A stretch of DNA of 46,930 bases from Streptomyces corynorhini (GTDB lineage Bacteria > Actinomycetota > Actinomycetes > Streptomycetales > Streptomycetaceae): NCBI RefSeq assembly GCF_003346515.1, contig NZ_QQNA01000070.1, forward strand, positions 1-46,930. The letters are read 5' to 3'. Below the pieces are notes generated by a model, which did not search any database, was not told the origin of the DNA, and worked only from the letters and a program-made list of their open reading frames with translations. This document shows, one piece after another, positions 31,677-39,655 of the stretch (position 1 is the stretch's first letter; each line of letters begins with the position of its first letter). The position numbers and the translations under genes are program-made.

Positions 31677-32078
31677 ATGCAGCCGACCGCCACGGTGCTG
31701 GTCTACAGCGACGACGCGAACATCCGCGAGCAGGTCCGGCTGGCGGCTGGCCGCCGGCCGGCCGCCGACGTACCCCAGGTCGAGTTCCTCGAATGCGCGA
31801 CGCTGCCGGCCGTGCTGAAGCGGCTCGACGAGGGCGGTGTCGACGTCTGCGTGCTGGACGGCGAGACGGCTCCCGCGGGCGGTATGGGCGTCTCCCGGCA
31901 GATCAAGGACGAGATCTTCAACTGCCCGCCCGTGCTGCTGCTGATGGGCCGCCCGCAGGACGCCTGGCTGGCCACCTGGAGCCGGGCGGATGCCGCGGTG
32001 ACGCTTCCGGTCGAGCCGGTGGGCTTCGCGGACGCCCTGGCCGCGCTGTTGCGCGGCCGGCTGGCGGGGGCCGCCTGA
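31677..32078 (+). CDS. Stand-alone receiver-like protein, degenerate
   Basis: A 133-residue protein with the CheY-like alpha/beta pattern and no output domain. It shows VLVYSDDANIREQVRLAA (acidic pair), DVCVLDGETAPAGGMGVSRQI (Asp at the phosphoacceptor position), VLLLMGRPQDAWLATWSRADAAVTLPVEP. The conserved lysine expected before the final Pro (usually KP) is Val here, so it may not be phosphorylated normally. ATG 31677 is preceded by GGAGG. No kinase is nearby. Its place between the ctaE and LDT genes, opposite to the respiratory operon, hints at a role in respiration control, but this is only context. Confidence 0.78.
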   Translation: MQPTATVLVYSDDANIREQVRLAAGRRPAADVPQVEFLECATLPAVLKRLDEGGVDVCVLDGETAPAGGMGVSRQIKDEIFNCPPVLLLMGRPQDAWLATWSRADAAVTLPVEPVGFADALAALLRGRLAGAA

Positions 32079-32080
32079 GG

Positions 32081-32100
32081 CCCTCCCCGGCCGGGGAGGG
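32081..32100. terminator. 20-bp palindromic terminator
   Basis: CCCTCCCCGG joined directly to its complement lies 3 bp after the receiver gene stop, between convergent genes. Confidence 0.7.
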
Positions 32101-32127
32101 GCGCCGGACGGGCCCCCTCCCGGGCGC

Positions 32128-32147
32128 GGGAGCCTCCAGGGGCTCCC
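32128..32147 (-). terminator. Second hairpin in the same convergent gap
   Basis: GGGAGCC/GGCTCCC, 7-bp stem with a 6-nt loop, 8 bp from the L,D-transpeptidase stop, serving that gene. Confidence 0.5.
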
Positions 32148-32154
32148 TGGGGCC

Positions 32155-33402
32155 TCAGACCTGGGGGCGCAGCCGGGCCGAGTCGGACGGGCTGCTGCCG
32201 TCCCGGACGCCTGCCTGCAGGACGCTGCCCTTGCGCCAGTCCTTCCAGTCCAGGTTCCAGTCGCCGAAGCCGTTGCCGAAGTCCTCCATGTAGTCGCCCG
32301 CGCTGTTGATGACCTGGACGATGTCGCCCTCCTCGACGATCTCGTAGAACCAGGCCGCGTTGGCGGTGGACATCCCGGTGCAGCCGTGGCTGACGTTGGC
32401 CGATCCCTGCTGCCCCACGGACCACGGCGCGGCGTGCACGTACTCGCCGCTCCAGGTCACCCGGGTCGCCCAGTAGACCGGCAGGTCGTACCCCTCGCTG
32501 CCGCCGATGCCGACGCTGGAGCCGCGCATCCGCACGAAGCTCTCCTTGCCGAGCACGACCTTGATGCCGTTGCGGGTGGAGAAGCCGGGTTTGCCGGTGG
32601 TCACCGGGATGGTGTTGACCCACTCGCCGTTGCGGTAGACGGTCATCGTGTGCGCCGAGGCGTCGACGATGGCCTCCAGCTTGTTGCCGATCTTGAGGGT
32701 GAGCGGCTTGACGGGGCCGCCGTACAGCTTGTCGCTCACCTTCACCCCTTCGAGGCTGCTGGAGACGGTGACGGTGCTGTTCGCGGGCCAGTACTCCTTG
32801 GGCCGGTAGTGGAGTTCGGTGTCGTCCACCCAGTGCCAGGTGCCCTCCTCGGCGCCGGGCGCGCGGATCTTGAGGGAGCGCTCGACGACGTCTCTGGCGG
32901 CCTTGGACTTGATGGGCTCGCTGAGGGTGGCGGTGATCGGCTGCCCCACCCCGTACGAGCCCTCCTCCGGGCCGAACTCGACCGTCAGCTTCTTCTTGGG
33001 GGCGGCGGTGTCGAAGGTGAGGACGCGGTTGCCGGGGGCGCCCTCCTTGTTCTCGGTGGAGACCTTGACGGTGTAGCGGGCGCCGGCCGCCAGCGGGGCC
33101 GTGGAGTGCCAGCGCATGCCGTCCGCGGTGAGTTCGCCCGCCAGGTAGTGGCCGCCGGTGTCGACGGCGGTGACGTCGGTGATCCGGCTGTCGCGGTTCT
33201 TGGCGGTGATCTCCAGGGGCTTGTCCGGGTTGGCCTTGACGCTGCCCCCGGGCGCGCTGAAGGCGACCTGCCCGGTGGCGTTGTAGGGCTTGGTGGCGAG
33301 GGGGTGGGGGTCGTTGCTGCTGCCGCACGCGGTCGCGCCAGCCCCGAGGGACACGACCAGGGTGCAGCTGAGGACGGTGCGCAAACGCGGCGTGTGGGTC
33401 AT
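32155..33402 (-). CDS. L,D-transpeptidase lipoprotein (Ig-like + YkuD)
   Basis: A 415-residue exported enzyme that forms 3-3 cross-links in peptidoglycan. The signal sequence ends in the lipobox GATAC-GSS. Residues about 40-265 form two Ig-like beta domains (GGSVKANPDKPLEITAKN; PEEGSYGVGQPITATLSEPI). The YkuD catalytic domain follows with VTTGKPGFSTRNG, and the active-site motif SHGCTGMS has H339 and C341. The Trp-rich C-terminal tail (FGDWNLDWKDW) is typical of actinobacterial Ldt proteins such as LdtMt2. ATG 33402 starts the gene. It lies downstream of the cta operon terminator and is probably transcribed alone. Confidence 0.93.
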   Translation of the reverse strand: MTHTPRLRTVLSCTLVVSLGAGATACGSSNDPHPLATKPYNATGQVAFSAPGGSVKANPDKPLEITAKNRDSRITDVTAVDTGGHYLAGELTADGMRWHSTAPLAAGARYTVKVSTENKEGAPGNRVLTFDTAAPKKKLTVEFGPEEGSYGVGQPITATLSEPIKSKAARDVVERSLKIRAPGAEEGTWHWVDDTELHYRPKEYWPANSTVTVSSSLEGVKVSDKLYGGPVKPLTLKIGNKLEAIVDASAHTMTVYRNGEWVNTIPVTTGKPGFSTRNGIKVVLGKESFVRMRGSSVGIGGSEGYDLPVYWATRVTWSGEYVHAAPWSVGQQGSANVSHGCTGMSTANAAWFYEIVEEGDIVQVINSAGDYMEDFGNGFGDWNLDWKDWRKGSVLQAGVRDGSSPSDSARLRPQV

Positions 33403-33454
33403 GGATCACACGGTATGAAGATTCCGTGAGGACAGCGCGACGAGTGACGCAAAC

Positions 33455-33495
33455 GGGGGGCCCGGACCCTCCGTGCTGGAGTGTCCGGGCCCCCC
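33455..33495 (-). terminator. Terminator of the ctaCDF operon
   Basis: Perfect 13-bp arms GGGGGGCCCGGAC / GTCCGGGCCCCCC with a 15-nt loop begin 23 bp after the ctaF stop. Confidence 0.8.
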
Positions 33496-33518
33496 GGAAC
33501 GACGCTCTGCGGCAGCCG

Positions 33519-33917
33519 CTACTGGGTGCGGCTCTCACCGCGGTAGTACTCGAAGACCCAGCCCCACAGGCCGATGAGCAGCAGCGGCGCCGAGAAGTAC
33601 GCCAGCCACCAGCCGATCGCGACGCTGAGGAAGAGCAGGGCGCCGCCGATGGCGAGCGCGAACGGCTGCCAGCTGTGCGGGGAGAAGAACCCCACCTCGC
33701 CGGCCTCGTCCACGACCTCGGCTTCCTTGTTGTCCTGGGCGAGCGAGTCCATCCGGCGGGCCGTGAAGGCCAGATAGAACCCGATCATGATGCTCAGGCC
33801 GAAGGCCAGGAAGAGCGCCGTCGTGCCGACCGGCTCCTTGGACCAGACGCCGTAGACGATGGCGACGACCAGGATGAAGAGGCTCAGCCAGATGAACATC
33901 CTGCCTTGGATCTTCAC
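33519..33917 (-). CDS. ctaF: Cytochrome c oxidase subunit IV (actinobacterial type)
   Basis: A 132-residue protein with four hydrophobic segments arranged as two hairpins ([73 protein letters not shown]). A short acidic cytoplasmic loop with [19 protein letters not shown] separates the pairs. This is the actinobacterial subunit IV of the aa3 oxidase. GTG 33917 overlaps the ctaD stop by 4 nt, so ctaC-ctaD-ctaF form one coupled operon ending at the terminator downstream. Confidence 0.95.
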   Translation of the reverse strand: MKIQGRMFIWLSLFILVVAIVYGVWSKEPVGTTALFLAFGLSIMIGFYLAFTARRMDSLAQDNKEAEVVDEAGEVGFFSPHSWQPFALAIGGALLFLSVAIGWWLAYFSAPLLLIGLWGWVFEYYRGESRTQ

Positions 33918-35659
33918 TTTCCGTCCTCCTTGCCACCGACGAGGACGCCGGCACCGGCTCCGTGGCCGGAGTTCTCAAGCTGGTCGAGGGCGGCGATCTC
34001 CGGGTGGTGCAGATCGAACGCCGGTGATTCGGACCGGATGCGCGGCAGAGTGACGAAGTTGTGCCGCGGCGGCGGGCACGAGGTCGCCCATTCGAGTGAA
34101 CGTCCATAGCCCCAGGGGTCGTCCACCTCGACCTTCTTGCCGTACTTGGCGGTCTTCCACACGTTGTAGAAGAACGGCAGGATCGACAGACCGAGGACGA
34201 AGGAGCTGATCGTGGAGATGGTGTTCAGCGCGGTGAATCCGTCGGCGGCGAGATAGTCCGCGTAGCGGCGCGGCATGCCTTCGGCGCCGAGCCAGTGCTG
34301 GACGAGGAAGGTGCCGTGGAAGCCGATGAACAGCGTCCAGAAGGTGATCTTCCCGAGCCGCTCGTCGAGCATCTTGCCGGTGAACTTCGGCCACCAGAAA
34401 TGGAATCCGGCGAACATCGCGAAGACGACGGTGCCGAACACCACGTAGTGGAAGTGCGCCACCACGAAATACGAGTCCGAGACGTGGAAGTCCAGCGGCG
34501 GCGATGCCAGGATGACGCCGGTCAGACCGCCGAAGAGGAACGTCACCAGGAAGCCGATGGTCCAGAGCATCGGTGTCTCGAAGGACAGCGACCCCTTCCA
34601 CATCGTCCCGATCCAGTTGAAGAACTTCGCGCCGGTCGGCACCGCGATCAGGAACGTCATGAACGAGAAGAACGGGAGCAGCACGCCACCGGTCACGTAC
34701 ATGTGGTGCGCCCACACCGTCACGGACAGACCGGCGATCGAGATCGTGGCCGCCACGAGGCTGATGTATCCGAACATCGGCTTCCGCGAGAAGACCGGGA
34801 TCACTTCGGAGACGATCCCGAAGAACGGCAAGGCGATGATGTACACCTCTGGATGCCCGAAGAACCAGAACAGGTGTTGCCAGAGCAACGCCCCGCCATT
34901 GGCCGCGTCGAACACATGAGCACCGAATTTACGGTCCGCCTCCAGGGCGAACAGCGCGGCGGCGAGCACCGGGAAGGCCAGCAGCACCAGCACACCGGTC
35001 AGCAGCACGTTCCACGTGAAGATCGGCATCCGGAACATCGTCATGCCGGGGGCGCGCATGCAGATGATCGTGGTGATGAAGTTGACCGCGCCGAGGATCG
35101 TGCCGAACCCGGAGAACGCCAGGCCCATGATCCACAGGTCGGCGCCGATGCCCGGCGAACGCACCGCGTCCGACAGCGGCGAGTACGCGAACCAGCCGAA
35201 GTCCGCCGCGCCCTGGGGCGTGATGAAACCGCTCACCGCGATCAGCGAACCGAAGAGGTAGAGCCAGTACGCGAACATGTTCAGCCGCGGGAACGCCACG
35301 TCGGGCGCGCCGATCTGCAGCGGCATGATCCAGTTCGCGAACCCGGCGAACAACGGCGTCGCGAACATCAGCAGCATGATCGTGCCATGCATCGTGAACG
35401 CCTGGTTGAACTGCTCGTTGGACATGATCTGCGTGCCCGGACGCGCCAGCTCGGCGCGCATCAGCAGCGCCATGACGCCGCCGATGCAGAAGAACGCGAA
35501 CGACGTGATCAGGTACATCGTGCCGATCGTCTTGTGGTCCGTGGTGGTCAGCCACTTCACGACGATGTTGCCCGGCTGTTTGCGCCGTACCGGCAGCTCG
35601 TTCTCGTAAGAGTCGTCAGCTGCTGCGGCGGCACCCTGGGGTTCGTTGAGGATGCTCAC
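33914..35659 (-). CDS. ctaD: Cytochrome c oxidase subunit I
   Basis: A 581-residue catalytic subunit with 12 membrane helices that reduces oxygen and pumps protons. Seen are [16 protein letters not shown], the low-spin haem His in [12 protein letters not shown], the copper-B/Tyr motif [27 protein letters not shown] (paired His of copper B) and the haem-a/a3 ligands in [12 protein letters not shown]. The D-channel region is recognisable in the NxxxxxN pattern near the GADLW loop. GTG 35659 overlaps the ctaC stop by 4 nt, and the stop overlaps ctaF by 4 nt. The start is preferred over the upstream extension because that extension repeats ctaC sequence in another frame. Confidence 0.97.
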   Translation of the reverse strand: MSILNEPQGAAAAADDSYENELPVRRKQPGNIVVKWLTTTDHKTIGTMYLITSFAFFCIGGVMALLMRAELARPGTQIMSNEQFNQAFTMHGTIMLLMFATPLFAGFANWIMPLQIGAPDVAFPRLNMFAYWLYLFGSLIAVSGFITPQGAADFGWFAYSPLSDAVRSPGIGADLWIMGLAFSGFGTILGAVNFITTIICMRAPGMTMFRMPIFTWNVLLTGVLVLLAFPVLAAALFALEADRKFGAHVFDAANGGALLWQHLFWFFGHPEVYIIALPFFGIVSEVIPVFSRKPMFGYISLVAATISIAGLSVTVWAHHMYVTGGVLLPFFSFMTFLIAVPTGAKFFNWIGTMWKGSLSFETPMLWTIGFLVTFLFGGLTGVILASPPLDFHVSDSYFVVAHFHYVVFGTVVFAMFAGFHFWWPKFTGKMLDERLGKITFWTLFIGFHGTFLVQHWLGAEGMPRRYADYLAADGFTALNTISTISSFVLGLSILPFFYNVWKTAKYGKKVEVDDPWGYGRSLEWATSCPPPRHNFVTLPRIRSESPAFDLHHPEIAALDQLENSGHGAGAGVLVGGKEDGK

Positions 35660-36618
35660 AGTTTGTTCGTCTCCGCGTTCTTGGCCGGATCCGTCTGCGC
35701 GATGCCCGACGGGATGTAGCCGTTCTGGCCCTTCTTGGCCAGCTCTTCGAGGTGCTGCTGGTAGCGCTCCGGAGAGACCACCTTGACGTTGAAGAGCATC
35801 CGCGAGTGGTCGGCGCCGCACAGCTCGGCGCACTTGCCCATGAAGGTGCCCTCCTGGTTGGGGGTCACCTCGAAGGCGTTGGTGTGCCCCGGGATGACGT
35901 CCTGCTTCATCAGGAACGGCACCACCCAGAAGGAGTGGATGACATCACGCGAGGTCAGGATGAAGCGGACCTTCTCCCCCTTGGGGAGCCACAGCGTCGG
36001 ACCCGGGTTGTTGTTCTGCGGGTTCCGGGTGCCGGGGATGCCGTAGTCGTAGACGCCCTCGGCGTGCGCGGGGAAGGCCTTCACGAACCGGTCCGGGATG
36101 GCGTCGAGTTCCTTCGGAACCTTGTTGCCGGTGGTGGTCTTCCCGTCCACGTTCTCGATGTAGTTGAAGCCCCAGCTCCACTGGTAGCCGACCACGTTGA
36201 TCGTGTGGGTCGGCTTGGCCGAGAGGGTGAGGAGCTTCGTCTCGTCACGGGCGGTGAAGTAGAAGAGCACCGAGACGATGATGAGCGGGACCACGGTGTA
36301 CAACGCCTCGATGGGCATGTTGTACCGGGTCTGCGGAGGTACCTCCACCTTGGTGCGGCTGCGCCGGTGGAAGATGACACTCCACAGGATCAGACCCCAT
36401 ACCAGTACGCCCGTGATGAGCGCTGCCGCCCACGAGCCCTGCCACAGGGAGAGGATCCGAGGAGCCTCCTCCGTCACCGGGGTGGGCATTCCGAGGCGGG
36501 GGAAGTCCTTGTAGGTGCAACCGGTGGAGGTCGCGAGGATCAGGCCCGCAGTCAGCACCTGCGGCAGCTTCCGCCGCATCGGGCGCCGCGACGAGCGGTC
36601 GGAGCCGTTGGGACTCAC
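35656..36618 (-). CDS. ctaC: Cytochrome c oxidase subunit II
   Basis: A 320-residue lipoprotein subunit that accepts electrons from QcrC through the CuA centre. The signal peptide ends in a lipobox (STGC at about residue 34). Two helices ([40 protein letters not shown]) precede the CuA domain with [22 protein letters not shown] and [14 protein letters not shown] (C263, C267, His, Met). An actinobacterial insertion between the first strands (about residues 165-215) is present. GTG 36618 has GGAAGG 6 nt upstream. It heads the ctaCDF operon. A GGGTTTGG/CCAAACCC inverted repeat lies about 80-105 bp upstream. Confidence 0.97.
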   Translation of the reverse strand: MSPNGSDRSSRRPMRRKLPQVLTAGLILATSTGCTYKDFPRLGMPTPVTEEAPRILSLWQGSWAAALITGVLVWGLILWSVIFHRRSRTKVEVPPQTRYNMPIEALYTVVPLIIVSVLFYFTARDETKLLTLSAKPTHTINVVGYQWSWGFNYIENVDGKTTTGNKVPKELDAIPDRFVKAFPAHAEGVYDYGIPGTRNPQNNNPGPTLWLPKGEKVRFILTSRDVIHSFWVVPFLMKQDVIPGHTNAFEVTPNQEGTFMGKCAELCGADHSRMLFNVKVVSPERYQQHLEELAKKGQNGYIPSGIAQTDPAKNAETNKL

Positions 36619-36696
36619 GTAGCGCCTTCCCGAGAGTCTCGCCCGCGCAACCGGCTGCGGCCGTCTCCTGGTCGGTCGCCGGCCCGACGCGGGCAG

Positions 36697-36725
36697 GGGT
36701 TTGGATGTTTATGCGGACCAAACCC
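36697..36725. promoter_or_regulatory. Candidate operator in the ctaC upstream region
   Basis: Perfect 8-bp arms GGGTTTGG (36697-36704) and CCAAACCC (36718-36725) with a relatively AT-rich 13-bp centre lie in the 266-bp gap between the divergent ctaC and desulfurase genes. It may be bound by a regulator of oxidase expression. No other feature is seen in this gap apart from the promoters. Confidence 0.4.
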
Positions 36726-36872
36726 TACTGGACGTGATTTGAGGTCGTGCGGGGAGGGTGCCCAACGCGCCGCCCGACTCCCCGAAGGGGTGGAGCGCGC
36801 GCGAGCGGGGGTGCCCGGGTGCGCGACCCGGTGGCCCGGGACGTTCCTGACGCTACTTCGGGCTTACTCGTC

Positions 36873-36878
36873 TAGCGT
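36873..36878 (+). promoter_or_regulatory. -10 box of a probably leaderless promoter
   Basis: TAGCGT lies exactly 6 nt before GTG 36885, and no ribosome-binding site is present. This TANNNT-to-start spacing is the usual signature of leaderless transcripts in actinobacteria. Confidence 0.45.
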
Positions 36879-36884
36879 GGCGGC

Positions 36885-38321
36885 GTGCCCTATTTCGACG
36901 CCGCCTCCTCGGCCCCGCTGCATCCCGTCGCCCGCCAGGCCCTCCAGGCGTCCCTGGACGAGGGGTGGGCCGACCCGTCCCGGCTCTACCGCGAGGGCAG
37001 GCGGGCCGGGCTGCTGCTCGACGCGGCCAGGCAGACGGCGGCCGAGGCCGTCGGCTGCCGTCCCGACGAGCTGGTTTTCACTCCTTCGGGGACCCACGCG
37101 GTGCACTCCGGAATGTCGGGGGCGCTCCATGGGCGTCGGCGTGTCGGGCTCCACGCGGTGGTCTCCTCGGTGGAGCACTCGTCGGTGCTCCACGCGGCGT
37201 CCGCGCACGCGAGCGGGGCCGGTGGAACGGTGAGCGAGGTGCCCGTCGACCGGTACGGGGCGGTGGACCCGGACGGCTACGCGGCGGCGCTGCGCGCGGA
37301 CACCGCCCTGGCCTGTCTCCAGTCGGCCAACCACGAGGTGGGGACGGAGCAGCCGGTGTCCGCCGTCGCCGAGATCTGCCGGGGACGCGGCGTCCCGCTG
37401 CTGGTGGACGCCGCGCAGTCGCTGGGCTGGGGCCCGGTGGAGGGTGCCTGGTCGCTGCTGACCGCGAGCGCGCACAAGTGGGGCGGCCCGGCGGGCGTCG
37501 GCCTGCTGGCGGTGCGCAAGGGGGTACGGTTCGCCGCCCCCGGCCCGGCCGACGAGCGGGAGTCGGGCCGCGCCCCCGGCTTCCAGAACATTCCGGCGAT
37601 CGTCGCGGCGGCGGCGTCGCTGCGGGCGGTGCGCGCCGAGGCGGCGGCCGAGGCGGCGCGGCTGCGGGCGCTGGTGGAGCGGATCAGGGCGCGGGTGCCG
37701 GAGCTGGTGCCCGAGGTGGAGGTGGTGGGGCATCCGGTGCGCCGGCTCCCCCACCTCGTCACGTTCTCCTGTCTCTACGTGGACGGGGAGGCGCTGCTGC
37801 ACGAGCTGGACCGGGCGGACTTCTCGGTCTCCTCCGGCTCGTCGTGCACCAGCTCCACGCTGACCCCCAGTCATGTGCTGCGGGCGATGGGGGTGCTCTC
37901 GGAGGGCAACGTCCGGATCTCGCTGCCCCTCGGTACGCCGGAGGCGGAGGTGGACCGCTTCCTGGAGGTGCTGCCGGGGGTGGTGTCCGGGGTACGGGAG
38001 CGGTTCGGCGCGCCGGTGGCGTCCGCGCCCGCGACCGCGCCCTCCCCCGTACCGGTGCCCGTGCCCGCGGCGGGCCGGGAGGACGACGGCGGCGGCGGTG
38101 AGCGGGTGGTGGACGCGCTGGGACGGCGCTGCCCGATCCCGGTGATCGAGCTGGCGAAGGTCTTCGGCGAGGTGCCGGTGGGCGGCACGGTCGCGGTGCT
38201 CTCGGACGACGAGGCGGCGCGGCTGGACATCCCGGCGTGGTGCGAGATGCGCGGCCAGGAGTACGTGGGCGAGCGCCCGGCGGACCACGGTGTCGCGTAT
38301 GTGGTCCGCCGGGTGTCGTGA
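36885..38321 (+). CDS. Cysteine desulfurase fused to a TusA-like sulfur-carrier domain
   Basis: A 478-residue two-domain protein. Residues 1-385 are an IscS/NifS-type desulfurase: YFDAASSAPLHP, FTPSGTHAVHS, VSSVEHSSVLHA (PLP-stacking His), LLVDAAQSLGWGP, Schiff-base K198 in SAHKWGGPAG, and the flexible-loop C321 in SSGSSCTSS. A Pro/Ala/Val-rich linker of about 30 residues leads to a TusA/SirA domain (about 408-478) with C416 in RRCPIPVIELAK. The layout suggests direct persulfide transfer from C321 to C416 inside one polypeptide, for Fe-S assembly or thiolation. The gene diverges from ctaC and converges on the PfkB kinase gene. Confidence 0.9.
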   Translation: MPYFDAASSAPLHPVARQALQASLDEGWADPSRLYREGRRAGLLLDAARQTAAEAVGCRPDELVFTPSGTHAVHSGMSGALHGRRRVGLHAVVSSVEHSSVLHAASAHASGAGGTVSEVPVDRYGAVDPDGYAAALRADTALACLQSANHEVGTEQPVSAVAEICRGRGVPLLVDAAQSLGWGPVEGAWSLLTASAHKWGGPAGVGLLAVRKGVRFAAPGPADERESGRAPGFQNIPAIVAAAASLRAVRAEAAAEAARLRALVERIRARVPELVPEVEVVGHPVRRLPHLVTFSCLYVDGEALLHELDRADFSVSSGSSCTSSTLTPSHVLRAMGVLSEGNVRISLPLGTPEAEVDRFLEVLPGVVSGVRERFGAPVASAPATAPSPVPVPVPAAGREDDGGGGERVVDALGRRCPIPVIELAKVFGEVPVGGTVAVLSDDEAARLDIPAWCEMRGQEYVGERPADHGVAYVVRRVS

Positions 38322-38348
38322 GCGTCGCTCAGCGGCCCGCGCGCCGGG

Positions 38349-39335
38349 TCAGGCGACCGTCTCGGGCAGGTGGGCCTGGACCTCGGCCGCGGCGTCGTGG
38401 CCGTACGCCTTGGTGAAGCGCTCCATGAAGTGGGTCCTGCGCAGGGTGTACTCCTGGGTGCCGACCGTCTCGATGACCAGGGTGGCGAGCATGCAGCCGA
38501 CCTGGGCGGCGCGGCGCAGGCCGACGCCCCAGGAGAGGCCGGAGAGGAACCCGGCGCGGAAGGCGTCGCCGACGCCGGTCGGGTCGGCCTTGACGGTCTC
38601 GTCCGGGCAGCCGACGATGATCGGCTCGTCGCCGACGCGGTCGATCCGTACGCCGTTCTTGCCGAGGGTGGTGACGCGGTGGCCGACGCGGGAGAGGATC
38701 TCCGCGTCGTCCCAGCCGGTCTTGGCCTCGATGAGGCCCTTCTCGTACTCGTTGGAGAAGAGGTAGGTCGCGCCGTCGAGCAGGGTGCGGATCTCGTCGC
38801 GCTCCATGCGGGCGATCTGCTGCGAGAAGTCGGCCGCGAAGGGGATCTCGCGGCTGCGGCACTCCTCGGTGTGGCGCAGCATGCCCTCGGGGTCGTCCGC
38901 GCCGATCAGCACCAGGTCGAGACCGCCGACGCGGTCGGCGACCTTCTTGAGTTCGATCAGGCGGGCCTCGCTCATCGCGCCCGCGTAGAAGGAGCCGATC
39001 TGGTTGTGGTCGGCGTCGGTGGTGCACACGAAGCGGGCCGTGTGCAGGACCTCGGAGATCCGGACGGAGGTGGTGTCGACGCCGTGCCGGTCCAGCCAGG
39101 CGCGGTACTCGTCGAAGTCCTGACCCGCGGCACCGACCAGGAGGGGGCGGGCGCCCAGCTGGCCCATGCCGAAGCAGATGTTCGCTCCGACACCGCCCCT
39201 GCGCACTTCCAGATTGTCGACCAGGAAGGAGAGGGAGACCGTGTGCAGCTGATCGGCGACCAGTTGGTCGGCGAAGCGGCCGGGAAAGGTCATCAGATGA
39301 TCGGTGGCGATGGAGCCGGTGACTGCGATTCGCAC
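38349..39335 (-). CDS. PfkB-family carbohydrate kinase, adenosine-kinase-like
   Basis: A 328-residue ribokinase-fold enzyme. It shows ITVSIATDHLM-type N-terminus (AVTGSIATDHLMTFPG), the substrate-side GGVGANICFGMGQLG motif and ATP/catalytic motif DPTGVGDAFRAGFLSG with its catalytic Asp. The sequence and its place between the cta genes and erpA match the mycobacterial adenosine kinase AdoK (Rv2202c), as I remember it, which phosphorylates adenosine to AMP. GTG 39335 is the start, with AGGAG about 10 nt upstream. Another sugar kinase activity cannot be excluded. Confidence 0.88.
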   Translation of the reverse strand: MRIAVTGSIATDHLMTFPGRFADQLVADQLHTVSLSFLVDNLEVRRGGVGANICFGMGQLGARPLLVGAAGQDFDEYRAWLDRHGVDTTSVRISEVLHTARFVCTTDADHNQIGSFYAGAMSEARLIELKKVADRVGGLDLVLIGADDPEGMLRHTEECRSREIPFAADFSQQIARMERDEIRTLLDGATYLFSNEYEKGLIEAKTGWDDAEILSRVGHRVTTLGKNGVRIDRVGDEPIIVGCPDETVKADPTGVGDAFRAGFLSGLSWGVGLRRAAQVGCMLATLVIETVGTQEYTLRRTHFMERFTKAYGHDAAAEVQAHLPETVA

Positions 39336-39655
39336 GGCGTGAACGCTCCTGATGCGGGCAACGGTTGACAGTTCACGCTACCGGGTCGGTACGCCGCGCG
39401 GGGCCGGTAACCGATCGGGGGGAACCGCGACCGCGCCGCTTCCGTCCAACGGGCGTTCCCCTTTACAGGGGACGCGGAATACGACGGAGCCACGGAACGT
39501 GTCGCGTCCGTTACGCTCCGCTTGCCGGAGAGTGCGGTCCGGGAACGCGCGGACCCGCCTGACGCACGGGCACACCCGATTGACGCACGGGCACACCCGA
39601 TATACGGATACGCCGATACCCCCGATACCCCCGATACGCAGTCGAAGGAGCAGCG
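39336..39655. other. 320-bp divergent intergenic region with repeats
   Basis: No gene is supported. It contains a TCCCC/GGGGA hairpin at 39457-39472, a TTGACA at 39365-39370, a perfect 21-bp tandem duplication and a 9-bp triplication at 39560-39640. It must hold the promoters of both the kinase and the anchored extracytoplasmic protein. Confidence 0.6.
39560..39640 (+). repeat. 21-bp tandem duplication followed by 9-bp triplication
   Basis: TGACGCACGGG-CACACCCGAT is present twice without a gap (39560-39580, 39581-39601). Each copy contains CGGG-CACA-CCCG, able to form a small stem. After a short spacer, CCGATACCC is repeated twice and then CCGATACGC once (39614-39640). The array ends about 15 bp before the start codon of the next gene. 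Confidence 0.85.
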
